Of a stretch of 6,046 bases of DNA, positions 1 to 6,006 are shown piece by piece. The notes beneath the pieces are model-generated. The model had not been told where the DNA came from. It saw only the letters and a list, made by a program, of their open reading frames with translations, and made no database searches. Numbering within the stretch: position 1 is the first letter of the stretch; every line of letters starts with the position of its first letter. The translations under genes and the position numbers were made by a program. This stretch comes from Opitutaceae bacterium (lineage in GTDB: Bacteria; Verrucomicrobiota; Verrucomicrobiia; Opitutales; Opitutaceae): positions 1 to 6,046 of the forward strand of contig JAESUN010000097.1 in the NCBI GenBank assembly GCA_016763045.1, read 5' to 3'.

Positions 1-550
1 GATAAAAACTGAATGTCCCCACATCCCCAATCATCCCAACAGGACGCCCCTTATAGGTCGCTAGATGAGACTGTGCACAATCTTCAATTAGAAGGATATC
101 ATGCTTCTTCGCAATCGCTATCAATTCATCCATCTCAGCGGCCTGACCAAACAGGTGAACCACCACAATGGCCTTTGTCTTAGATGTTATCTGCGATTCC
201 ACAGATTTGGGATCCAAGGTAAAAGTATCTGCCTTCACATCTGCAAAAACGAGTTTGGCGCCCACATAGCGGGCTGTCCAAGCCGATGCAATAAAGGTAA
301 AGGCGGGCACAATCACCCCATCATCAGGTCCTAGGTCAAAACCCAGAGCGGCCAGATGAAGGGCCGACGTCCCATTGTTTACGCCAACAGCTTCATCCGC
401 TCCACAAGCGGTCGCAAAGGCTTTTTCAAATTCAAAAACATCCTGTCCGAGGCAAAAGCGATTGCCATCCAGTGTTTCGGACCAAGCAGCCAAAAACTCC
501 TCGCGAAGCGGTTTATGAGAAAGGGAAAGATCGAGAAATGGGACTTTCAT
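1..550 (-). CDS. DegT/DnrJ/EryC1/StrS family PLP-dependent aminotransferase, N-terminal part (cut by window edge)
   Basis: Reading the minus strand from the ATG at 550-548 gives 183 open codons running off the left edge. The protein begins MKVPFLDLSLSHK, the usual opening of this family. Visible motifs are NNGTSAL (residues 58-64, PLP phosphate binding), VPAFTFIASAWT (81-92), VVVHLFGQ (129-136) and IEDCAQSH (155-162), whose Asp157 should contact the PLP pyridine nitrogen. The window ends at GTFSFY, just before the expected Schiff-base lysine, so catalytic competence cannot be confirmed. Family members run about 370-400 residues, so roughly half is missing. The family converts keto-sugar nucleotides to amino sugars for lipopolysaccharide or other glycans; a few are dehydratases or regulators. 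The exact substrate cannot be read here. It follows cobA-hemD by 78 bases on the same strand, and no Shine-Dalgarno sequence lies at normal distance from the ATG. Family assignment is firm; specific function is unknown. Confidence 0.9.
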   Translation of the reverse strand, partial: MKVPFLDLSLSHKPLREEFLAAWSETLDGNRFCLGQDVFEFEKAFATACGADEAVGVNNGTSALHLAALGFDLGPDDGVIVPAFTFIASAWTARYVGAKLVFADVKADTFTLDPKSVESQITSKTKAIVVVHLFGQAAEMDELIAIAKKHDILLIEDCAQSHLATYKGRPVGMIGDVGTFSFY

Positions 551-628
551 TGAAAAAAATAAACCCTGAGTCTGCACAGAGACAGCTCCAGCTCAATCAA
601 ACAAACCTTCTCTTTTATTCGAAAAAAA

Positions 629-2153
629 TCAGCTATTTAGCTTCGTGATCAAGGATTCAATCAACCCATCCAGACTCGATTCCTTTGCTTCAAAATCCAG
701 CGGCATGCCCAGCTTTTTCATCGTTTTTGAAGTGATCGGCCCAATGCTTCCCGCCAAAGGTCGTTGACTCCCCTCTTCCAGCTTCAAAGCAGAAGCTTGG
801 CCAACAAACGACCTCACTCCTGATGAACTGGTAAAAAGGATCGCATCTGCTCCCTTTTTCTTAAAGTCCGTCGCCACAATATTTTGGGACAAGTCTGTCT
901 TCTCCGTCGTATAGACAGGAAAGCGATCCACGATGGCCTGTGCTTCATTCAGTTTATCGATCAAAACCTTTCCACCGAGATTCCCGGTAACCACTACAAC
1001 CTTGGAACTATCCATGGAGCCCGTCTCAACCAATGTTTTTGCCAATTCCTCAGCCACTGCTTTTTCCGGAACAATCTCAACATTGAAGCGATACTTGCGA
1101 ATAGCCCGAGCAGTGCTTTCACCCACCGCGGCAATCCTCATAAAACCAAGGGAACGGGAATCTTCAAATTTCTCAAAGAAGGCCTCAAAAAAGTATTTTA
1201 CTCCGTTTACACTGGAAAAAACCAACCACTCGTAACTCCCCAATTCTTCAAATATTTCTTCCTGTACGGCGGGATCGATCGATTTGCTGACAGAAATCAT
1301 CGGTAAGGAAAGAACCTCAGCCCCTAAGGCTTCCAAGCGAGAGGCCAACTCACCAGCCCGCTCCAGATTACGCGTCACCACGACACGACGGCCTAAGAGC
1401 GGTTTCTGCTCAAACCACGAAATGGATTCTCGAAAACGCACCACTTCTCCAACCACGATAATAGCCGGAGCCGTCAAACCAGCTTCTTCGACGCGGGTCA
1501 CAATTGTATCCAATGTTGCAACACACGTTTTCTGACGACCCAGCGAAGCCCACTGAACACAGGCTACTGGAGTTTCAACCGAAAGTCCGCCTTTGATCAA
1601 TTCTCCAACAATAAAGGCCAGGTTCCCCATTCCCATATAGACACATAACGTACTCTTTGTCCGAGCCAGAGCTTGCCAATCCACGGGGACTGCGGTTTTG
1701 GAGGGATCCTCATGCCCCGTCACCAAAATAACCGACGAGCTCACATCACGGTGCGTCAACGGTATACCTGCATAAGCACCCGCAGCGAGGGAAGCGGAAA
1801 CTCCAGGCACGATTTCATAAGGGACATTATCCTTGGCCAAAGTGCGTGCTTCTTCACCACCCCGTCCAAAGATAAAGGGATCTCCCCCCTTTTAAGCGGA
1901 CAATCTGTTTTCCTTCCTTGGCCTTTTTGACCAGCATTGCTTCAATCTCCTCCTGTGGAACGGAATGAAAGCCGGCCATCTTGCCCACATACATTTTTTC
2001 ACAATCTTCCCGGCACCATTCCAGCACAGCTGAATGAACCAGATAATCGTAAACCAAGACATCTGCCTGCCCGATCAGTTCTCTTCCCCGAAGCGTGATT
2101 AAACCGGGCTCACCCGGTCCCGCTCCTACCAAATATACTTTGCCCTTAGACAT
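629..2153 (-). CDS. cobA-hemD: Fused uroporphyrinogen-III C-methyltransferase / uroporphyrinogen-III synthase, interrupted by a +1 frameshift
   Basis: The first domain (CobA/SUMT, about residues 1-249, bases 1400-2153) methylates uroporphyrinogen III with SAM to precorrin-2. The second (HemD, about 252-507, bases 632-1399) cyclises hydroxymethylbilane to uroporphyrinogen III. CobA marks are VYLVGAGPGEPGLITLRG (6-23), DVLVYDYLV (31-39), VGKMAGFHSVPQEEI (56-70), VRLKGG (85-90) and, after the shift, DPFIFGRGGEEA (91-102). HemD marks are RRVVVTR, WLVFSSVNGV, AVGESTA, FPVYTTE, ILFTSSSGV and SIGPITS. The frame set by the ATG at 2153 stops early at TGA 1856-1854, giving 99 aa. The rest continues uninterrupted in another frame down to TGA 631-629. 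Removing one G from the run at 1884-1889 restores a 507-residue protein of normal length for this fusion. The TTG at 1840, which opens the longest start-to-stop reading of the second part, is codon 105 and probably not a true start. The ATG overlaps the hemC end by 8 bases and has a Shine-Dalgarno site. Domain calls are firm; whether the gene is intact in the cell is open. Confidence 0.93.
1884..1889 (-). other. Frameshift site: six-G homopolymer in cobA-hemD
   Basis: On the minus strand the run reads AAAAGGGGGGAGATCC. The incoming frame is TTA AAA GGG GGG AGA TCC, giving LKGGRS and then a stop. With five Gs it becomes AAA GGG GGA GAT CCC, giving the conserved KGGDPF of SUMT enzymes. All family motifs downstream are preserved in the second frame without further stops, so the lesion is one base and recent, artefactual or recoded. 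A homopolymer next to an A4 run is a classic place for sequencing or replication slippage. Confidence 0.9.
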
Positions 2154-3030
2154 TGATTTTCAATTCTCCTAAAATTTTTTCCGCAATCGCATCCGAGTGG
2201 GCATCCATCTCGCCCTCTTCAATCTCAACCGTGCGGTATCCCGTTGAATCATGAAAGAGGTGAATTCGCCCCTCTCTATAATAAGCAGCAAAAGCGACAT
2301 GACAACCACCGCCCATTCTCTCCAAAAAGGCTCGTTCCAATCGACCTGCTCTTGCCGTATCCTTATCAAAAAAAGAAGCAAACTTCACCCGATCTTCAAC
2401 CCGACATTGGATCGCAACAGCAGCCTGCCCAACAGCAGGGACGCTCTTCTCAATCGGTAAGACCTCAAAACGGAGACCAGGGAAATTTTCAACACCCAGA
2501 CGTTTCAGCCCAGCAGCCGCCAAAACGGTCGCATCGGCCTGGCCATCCGCAATCTTCTGTAACCGCGTACCCACATTCCCACGGGTTTCCATAAAAGTAG
2601 CCTGAGGAAATAAACGCTGAAGTTGCTGGCGCCGCCGTGGACTGCCCGTCGCGATGGAAGAAGGAGTTTCCACACCCTCCCTAAGAACCAAAACATCATT
2701 AGGGATCTCACGAGGGAGAAATCCTGCCAAGGTCAGACCTTCGGGATTATCCGTGGGTAAATCCTTCGAACTATGCACAGCGAAATCAGCCTCGTGGCTG
2801 AGCAATGCTTTCTCCAGTTCACCGGTAAAAAGGCCTTTGCCCCCTTTATCCTCCAATGACCATTCCAGCTGACGATCACCAGTGGTAACGACTTTCAAAG
2901 CGCGAAACTCCTGCCCTGGCATAACGGAGCTCAGATGGGTCATAACCATATTCGTTTGCGCCAGAGCCAGTGGGCTCTTGCGAGTTACAACAATAAGAGG
3001 AGGATTGGATGGATTGTTTGTCACAGTCAC
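2146..3030 (-). CDS. hemC: Hydroxymethylbilane synthase (porphobilinogen deaminase)
   Basis: This cytosolic enzyme joins four porphobilinogen units into hydroxymethylbilane, the substrate of the HemD domain encoded next. The 294-residue product has normal family length. It shows VVTRKSPLALAQTN (14-27), HSSKDLPT (86-93) with the catalytic Asp90, ATGSPRRRQQL (127-137) matching the arginine-rich substrate and cofactor-binding segment, TRGNVGTRL (149-157), and GGGCH (240-244), whose Cys243 should carry the dipyrromethane cofactor. The start taken is GTG at 3030-3028; a second GTG two codons later is an alternative, and an in-frame stop lies just upstream, so no much longer start exists. There is no Shine-Dalgarno sequence: the codon directly follows the T-tract of the terminator after ilvC. 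The gene overlaps cobA-hemD by 8 bases, so the two are surely cotranscribed. Product identity is firm; the start is less so. Confidence 0.96.
   Translation of the reverse strand: MTVTNNPSNPPLIVVTRKSPLALAQTNMVMTHLSSVMPGQEFRALKVVTTGDRQLEWSLEDKGGKGLFTGELEKALLSHEADFAVHSSKDLPTDNPEGLTLAGFLPREIPNDVLVLREGVETPSSIATGSPRRRQQLQRLFPQATFMETRGNVGTRLQKIADGQADATVLAAAGLKRLGVENFPGLRFEVLPIEKSVPAVGQAAVAIQCRVEDRVKFASFFDKDTARAGRLERAFLERMGGGCHVAFAAYYREGRIHLFHDSTGYRTVEIEEGEMDAHSDAIAEKILGELKINV
2166..2170 (-). promoter_or_regulatory. Shine-Dalgarno site for cobA-hemD
   Basis: AGGAG on the minus strand lies 12 bases before the cobA ATG at 2153-2151, inside the last codons of hemC. It supports this start and suggests translational coupling with hemC. 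The spacing is slightly long. It is the only recognisable Shine-Dalgarno sequence before a gene in the window. Confidence 0.6.
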
Positions 3031-3070
3031 AAAAAGAAAAAGGGAATACAGAGATCACTCTGTATTCCCT
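3031..3070 (-). terminator. Intrinsic terminator after ilvC, abutting the hemC start
   Basis: A perfect 13-bp inverted repeat (AGGGAATACAGAG at 3041-3053, loop 3054-3057, CTCTGTATTCCCT at 3058-3070) is followed on the minus strand by TTTTCTTTTT at 3040-3031. It sits 27 bases past the ilvC stop. The T-rich tail is on the minus-strand side, so it mainly stops leftward transcription from ilvC. The stem is long but AT-rich at its base. Because the hemC GTG follows at once, it may also act as an attenuator. Confidence 0.85.
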
Positions 3071-3097
3071 TTGTTAAATGGTAAAGAGTATAGAAAC

Positions 3098-4126
3098 TCA
3101 GCTGTAAGAAGCCTGAACGCCCTTAAGGTTTTTCTTGGAAACCCAAGGCATCAACCCACGCAAGCGCTTACCGGTCTTTTCGATCTCATGTTTTTCACCA
3201 GCTGCTAGGAGCTTGTTGTATTTTTTGAGGCCAGTCTTGTGCTCACGAACCCACTGCTTGGTGAAGGTTCCATCCTGAATTTCCTTCAGAATTTCCTTCA
3301 TAGCTTTTTTGGTTTCTTTGGTGATGATACGTGGCCCACGAGTCACATCTCCATATTTAGCAGTCTCGGAGATAGAGAAACGCATACCTGCGATACCTGA
3401 CTCATTGATCATATCAACGATGAGCTTTAGCTCATGGAGACATTCGAAGTAAGCCATTTCAGGTTGGTAACCCGCTTCAACCAACGTCTCAAATCCAGCC
3501 TGGATAAGAGCAGCGGTTCCTCCACAGAGAACTGCTTGTTCTCCGAAGAGATCGGTTTCAGTTTCTTCTTTGAAAGTTGTTTGAATAACACCTGCACGAG
3601 TTCCTCCGATACCTTTAGCCCAAGCCAAAGCTATCTTCTTCGCCTTGCGACTCTTGTTCTGGTGAATCGCGATCAAGCTAGGAACACCCTTGCCTTCTTT
3701 ATATTGAGTGCGAACAACATGTCCTGGTCCCTTAGGAGCAACCATGATGACATCGATATCAGCATCAACTTCGATCAAGCCATAGTGAATTGCAAGACCA
3801 TGGCTGAAGAGAATCGTCTTCCCCTTTGTCAGTTCAGGAGCGATGTCTTTCTTATAGACAGCAGCCTGCACCATATCCGGTACTGCCAGCATGATGACAT
3901 CTGCCCGGCGAACAGCCTCGGAGGTTTCATAAACCTTAAATCCGTGCTTTTTGGCTACATCGGCAGACTTGCTTCCTTTGTAGAGACCAATGATGACCTT
4001 GCAGCCACTCTCTTTTAAATTAAGAGCATGGGCATGTCCTTGAGAACCATAACCGATAATGGCCAGGGTCTTATCTTTCAAAACGCTCAAATCGGCGTCT
4101 TTATCTGTATATACTTTAGCTGGCAT
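3098..4126 (-). CDS. ilvC: Ketol-acid reductoisomerase, class I
   Basis: IlvC isomerises and reduces 2-acetolactate and 2-aceto-2-hydroxybutyrate to the dihydroxy acids of valine, leucine and isoleucine synthesis, using Mg2+ and NAD(P)H. The 342-residue length is that of class I enzymes. The Rossmann part has [19 protein letters not shown] (23-41) and the cofactor loop GLYKGSKS (47-54). Further conserved sites are SHGLAIHYG (108-116) with His109, [10 protein letters not shown] (130-139), [11 protein letters not shown] (187-197) with metal ligands Asp192 and Glu196, [11 protein letters not shown] (228-238) with Glu228 and Glu232, and [10 protein letters not shown] (251-260). The ATG at 4126-4124 is chosen because it leaves the short N-terminus normal for the family; no Shine-Dalgarno sequence precedes it. 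The gene follows ilvN by 50 bases and ends 27 bases before a strong terminator, so it closes an ilvNC unit. The cofactor loop has Tyr49 where many NADPH enzymes have Arg. Confidence 0.97.
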   Translation of the reverse strand: MPAKVYTDKDADLSVLKDKTLAIIGYGSQGHAHALNLKESGCKVIIGLYKGSKSADVAKKHGFKVYETSEAVRRADVIMLAVPDMVQAAVYKKDIAPELTKGKTILFSHGLAIHYGLIEVDADIDVIMVAPKGPGHVVRTQYKEGKGVPSLIAIHQNKSRKAKKIALAWAKGIGGTRAGVIQTTFKEETETDLFGEQAVLCGGTAALIQAGFETLVEAGYQPEMAYFECLHELKLIVDMINESGIAGMRFSISETAKYGDVTRGPRIITKETKKAMKEILKEIQDGTFTKQWVREHKTGLKKYNKLLAAGEKHEIEKTGKRLRGLMPWVSKKNLKGVQASYS

Positions 4127-4176
4127 AGAATTTTATATGAATATTGTTTGAGGCTTTCGTTTTCGAAAAACAGCTT

Positions 4177-4647
4177 CTAGCGACGCATGGCCAGTTTTCC
4201 TGTTCTGGCTAGCTCGAGAATACCAAACGGGCGGATCAGCTCGAGAAAAGCTTCCAGTTTTCCTCTATCACCAGTCAATTCGATGATAACGGAATCCGTT
4301 GCGACATTGACTATCTTTGAGCGAAAGATCTCACAAATCTGGATAACTTCTGCTCGTGACGTCGAATCGGCAGCGATTTTGACAATCGCCAGTTCTCTAT
4401 CAACAGCCTGTTCCTTCTTAAAGTCAGAGACTTCGATCACATTGACTAATTTTCGCAGCTGCTTAGTGATCTGGTCGAGAACGGAGTCATCTCCATGCAC
4501 AACAACTGTGATCCGAGAAATCTCCGAATCGTGAGTTGGGGCTACGTTGAGAGAATCGATGTTAAACCCGCGACCGCTAAACATGCCAGCGATTCGGGCC
4601 AGAACACCAAACTTATTTTCGACAAGTACGGAGATGGTATGCCTCAT
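4177..4647 (-). CDS. ilvN: Acetolactate synthase small (regulatory) subunit
   Basis: This is the regulatory subunit that activates acetolactate synthase and confers valine feedback inhibition. The 156-residue protein has the IlvH/IlvN layout: an N-terminal ACT domain (about 3-75) opening with HTISVLVENKFGVLARIAG, then a C-terminal small-subunit domain (about 80-156). Gly14 and Asn29 match the residues whose mutation makes E. coli IlvH valine-resistant, so I infer that valine inhibition is kept. The ATG at 4647-4645 gives the normal N-terminus; there is no Shine-Dalgarno sequence. It begins 21 bases after the CCA end of tRNA-Val and is followed 50 bases later by ilvC. The catalytic subunit gene ilvB, usually directly upstream of ilvN, is not in this window; its place is taken by the tRNA and asd. 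Confidence 0.96.
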   Translation of the reverse strand: MRHTISVLVENKFGVLARIAGMFSGRGFNIDSLNVAPTHDSEISRITVVVHGDDSVLDQITKQLRKLVNVIEVSDFKKEQAVDRELAIVKIAADSTSRAEVIQICEIFRSKIVNVATDSVIIELTGDRGKLEAFLELIRPFGILELARTGKLAMRR

Positions 4648-4668
4648 GGTAGCAGATCTGGTAAAAAA

Positions 4669-4745
4669 TGGTAGACGCCGAGGGATTCGAACCCGCGACC
4701 TCCTCGGTGTAAACGAGATGCTCTAACCAACTGAGCTAGGCGTCC
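4669..4745 (-). tRNA. tRNA-Val (anticodon UAC), CCA encoded
   Basis: The minus strand folds into a full cloverleaf. The acceptor is GGACGCC paired with GGCGTCT (one terminal G-U), discriminator A, then an encoded CCA. The D arm is GCTC/GAGC with loop AGTTGGTTA. The anticodon stem is TCTCG/CGAGG with loop TTTACAC, giving anticodon UAC, which reads GUA and GUG valine codons. The T arm is GCGGG/CCCTC-type pairing around TTCGAAT. Six Ts follow the CCA, but ilvN starts only 21 bases downstream on the same strand. Confidence 0.97.
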
Positions 4746-4758
4746 AAAAATGAAAGGA

Positions 4759-4789
4759 AAGATAAGACGTATTTAAGAATACGATTCAA
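4759..4789 (-). promoter_or_regulatory. Possible promoter for tRNA-Val and ilvNC
   Basis: TTGAAT (4789-4784) and TATCTT (4764-4759) on the minus strand resemble -35 and -10 boxes. The 19-base spacing is longer than the ideal 17 and each box has two or fewer mismatches from consensus. Transcription would begin a few bases ahead of the tRNA 5' end. It is a weak candidate, but some promoter is expected between asd and the tRNA. Confidence 0.25.
4768..4783. repeat. Short inverted repeat upstream of tRNA-Val
   Basis: CGTATT and AATACG form a perfect 6-bp dyad around TAAG, 23 bases upstream of the tRNA and inside the spacer of the candidate promoter. It could be an operator or chance in AT-rich DNA. 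Confidence 0.3.
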
Positions 4790-4810
4790 GTATTAATTCG
4801 AGAAACCTCA

Positions 4811-4827
4811 TTTTAACAGAAAAAACG
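4811..4827 (+). repeat. 17-base repeat flanking asd, copy 1
   Basis: TTTTAACAGAAAAAACG lies downstream of asd, in the asd to tRNA-Val spacer. It matches copy 2 at 6017-6033 in 16 of 17 bases and in the same orientation. On the minus strand its T-run could tail a weak asd terminator, but the preceding GACG/CGTC stem has only 4 pairs. Confidence 0.4.
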
Positions 4828-4853
4828 ACGTATTTCGCTCTTTTGCGTCTCTT

Positions 4854-5879
4854 CTATCGGTTAAAAGCCCAATAATTACGCTCGTGGAGAAGTTCTGCTA
4901 TCTGCACCGCGTTTAAAGCAGCTCCCTTCCAGAGCTGATCACCCACGGCCCACAAGGACAAACCATTGTCAAAAGCGGTATCGATACGAATCCGACCAAC
5001 CCCACATTCCACCTTACCTGAATAATCAGCCGGCATAGGGTATTTGTTCGCAAGAGGTTCATCGCATAATTCCACTCCTGGGAAAGCCGCAATCACTTCT
5101 CTAGCACGGTCAACCGATACAGGCCGTTCGAATTCAGCCTGGATCGAAACAGAATGCGCACGAAAGACAGGAACTCGCACACAGGTGCACGATACCCTCA
5201 GATCTGGAAGGCCAAGAATCTTACGGCCTTCGTTCTGCATCTTCATCTCTTCAGTCGTGTATCCAGAATCCAGAAACGAATCAACATGAGGCAGCACATT
5301 AAACACAATCTGATGCGGGTAGGTCTCTGTTTCAAACTCCGTCTTGCCCGCGACATAATCTTCGACTTGCGCTTGAAGCTCACGGATACCGCCCATACCA
5401 CTGCCGGAAACAGCCTGATAGGTGGAGGCAAAAACCCGCTTGAGCCCAAATTCAGTATGCAAAGGACTTAGCCCCATCAACGCTACCGCCGTGGTGCAAT
5501 TCGGATTAGCTATAATGCCTTTATGAGTGGCCGCTGCATCCGGATTTATCTCTGGAATGATAAGCGGAACATCCTCATCCATCCGAAAAGCGGAGCTATT
5601 GTCGATCACAACACAACCTCTCTTGGCCGCCTCAGGACCCAACTCACGGGAAATACTTGAACTAGCACTAAAGATAGCGACATCCAATCCCTCAAAGACT
5701 TCCGCCTTCGCTTCCTCGACGACATAGCTGTTCCCTGCGACTTCCAGGGTTTTTCCTGCTGAGCGACTAGACGCAAACAAGCGGATCTCCGAAAACGGAA
5801 ACCCACGATCCACTAAAAGAGAGATCAATTCTTGACCAACCGCTCCTGTCGCACCGACGATACCTACTTTATAGCTCAT
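4854..5879 (-). CDS. asd: Aspartate-semialdehyde dehydrogenase
   Basis: Asd reduces L-aspartyl-4-phosphate to L-aspartate 4-semialdehyde with NADPH, the branch point to lysine/diaminopimelate, threonine, methionine and isoleucine. The 341-residue protein has the usual length. It opens with the nucleotide-binding motif VGIVGATGAVGQEL (5-18) and continues with SSAFRMD (95-101), NPNCTT (125-130) carrying catalytic Cys128, TYQAVSGSGMGG (153-164) and RVPVFRAHSVSIQAEF (235-250) with the catalytic His242. The ATG at 5879-5877 gives the normal start MSYKVGIVGA; only an A-rich stretch precedes it, with no Shine-Dalgarno sequence. A good promoter lies about 35 bases upstream. The gene ends 108 bases before tRNA-Val on the same strand; I find no strong terminator between them, so some read-through into tRNA-ilvNC is possible. 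Identity is firm. Confidence 0.97.
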   Translation of the reverse strand: MSYKVGIVGATGAVGQELISLLVDRGFPFSEIRLFASSRSAGKTLEVAGNSYVVEEAKAEVFEGLDVAIFSASSSISRELGPEAAKRGCVVIDNSSAFRMDEDVPLIIPEINPDAAATHKGIIANPNCTTAVALMGLSPLHTEFGLKRVFASTYQAVSGSGMGGIRELQAQVEDYVAGKTEFETETYPHQIVFNVLPHVDSFLDSGYTTEEMKMQNEGRKILGLPDLRVSCTCVRVPVFRAHSVSIQAEFERPVSVDRAREVIAAFPGVELCDEPLANKYPMPADYSGKVECGVGRIRIDTAFDNGLSLWAVGDQLWKGAALNAVQIAELLHERNYWAFNR

Positions 5880-5913
5880 TTTTTTATTTCTGAAAGAATG
5901 TTACCAGCAGATC

Positions 5914-5941
5914 ATCATTCAAAAACGCCCTGACAAGTCAA
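5914..5941 (-). promoter_or_regulatory. Sigma-70-type promoter for asd
   Basis: TTGACT (5941-5936, one mismatch from consensus) and AATGAT (5919-5914, two mismatches) are 16 bases apart on the minus strand. Transcription would start near 5907, leaving a leader of about 28 bases before the asd ATG. The position, at the proper distance ahead of a gene, supports it. Confidence 0.5.
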
Positions 5942-5958
5942 AATAACGATGATACAAA
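5930..5958 (+). promoter_or_regulatory. Divergent sigma-70-type promoter
   Basis: CTGACA (5930-5935, one mismatch) and TACAAA (5953-5958, two mismatches) are 17 bases apart on the plus strand. Its -35 box directly abuts the asd -35 box. Transcription would start near 5965, about 40 bases before the ATG at 6007. Confidence 0.4.
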
Positions 5959-6006
5959 ATATTCTCAACCCCCGCCCTACCTACTGGACGCCCATCATTG
6001 CCTGAA

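Noticed and set aside
101..553. Plus-strand reading frames of 77 and 65 codons at the left end
   Set aside because: They are antisense to the aminotransferase, whose conserved motifs explain this stretch.
551..628. Terminator between cobA-hemD and the aminotransferase (GAGCTG/CAGACTC stem at 568-588, T-run at 559-553)
   Set aside because: The stem is 6 pairs with a bulge and the T-run is several bases away from it. The alternative AGCT dyad at the cobA-hemD stop is only 4-5 pairs. Neither is convincing.
884..1306. Plus-strand reading frames inside cobA-hemD, hemC, ilvC and asd
   Set aside because: They are antisense to genes with complete family motifs, show no recognisable protein features and have no ribosome binding sites.
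629..1840. A separate 403-residue protein starting at TTG 1840
   Set aside because: The TTG is codon 105 of the CobA domain, without a ribosome binding site, and would lack the SAM-binding N-terminus. The whole reads as one frameshifted fusion gene.
4127..4176. TTTTCGAAAA palindrome between ilvN and ilvC
   Set aside because: It is AT-rich, would make a very weak hairpin, and has no T-tract or promoter boxes linked to it.
4766..4835. Direct repeat GACGTATTT at 4766-4774 and 4827-4835
   Set aside because: Only 9 bases in an AT-rich spacer; easily chance and not tied to any promoter position.
4820..4853. Intrinsic terminator after asd
   Set aside because: A six-T run exists on the minus strand, but the stem before it (GACG/CGTC) has only 4 pairs and a 15-base loop.
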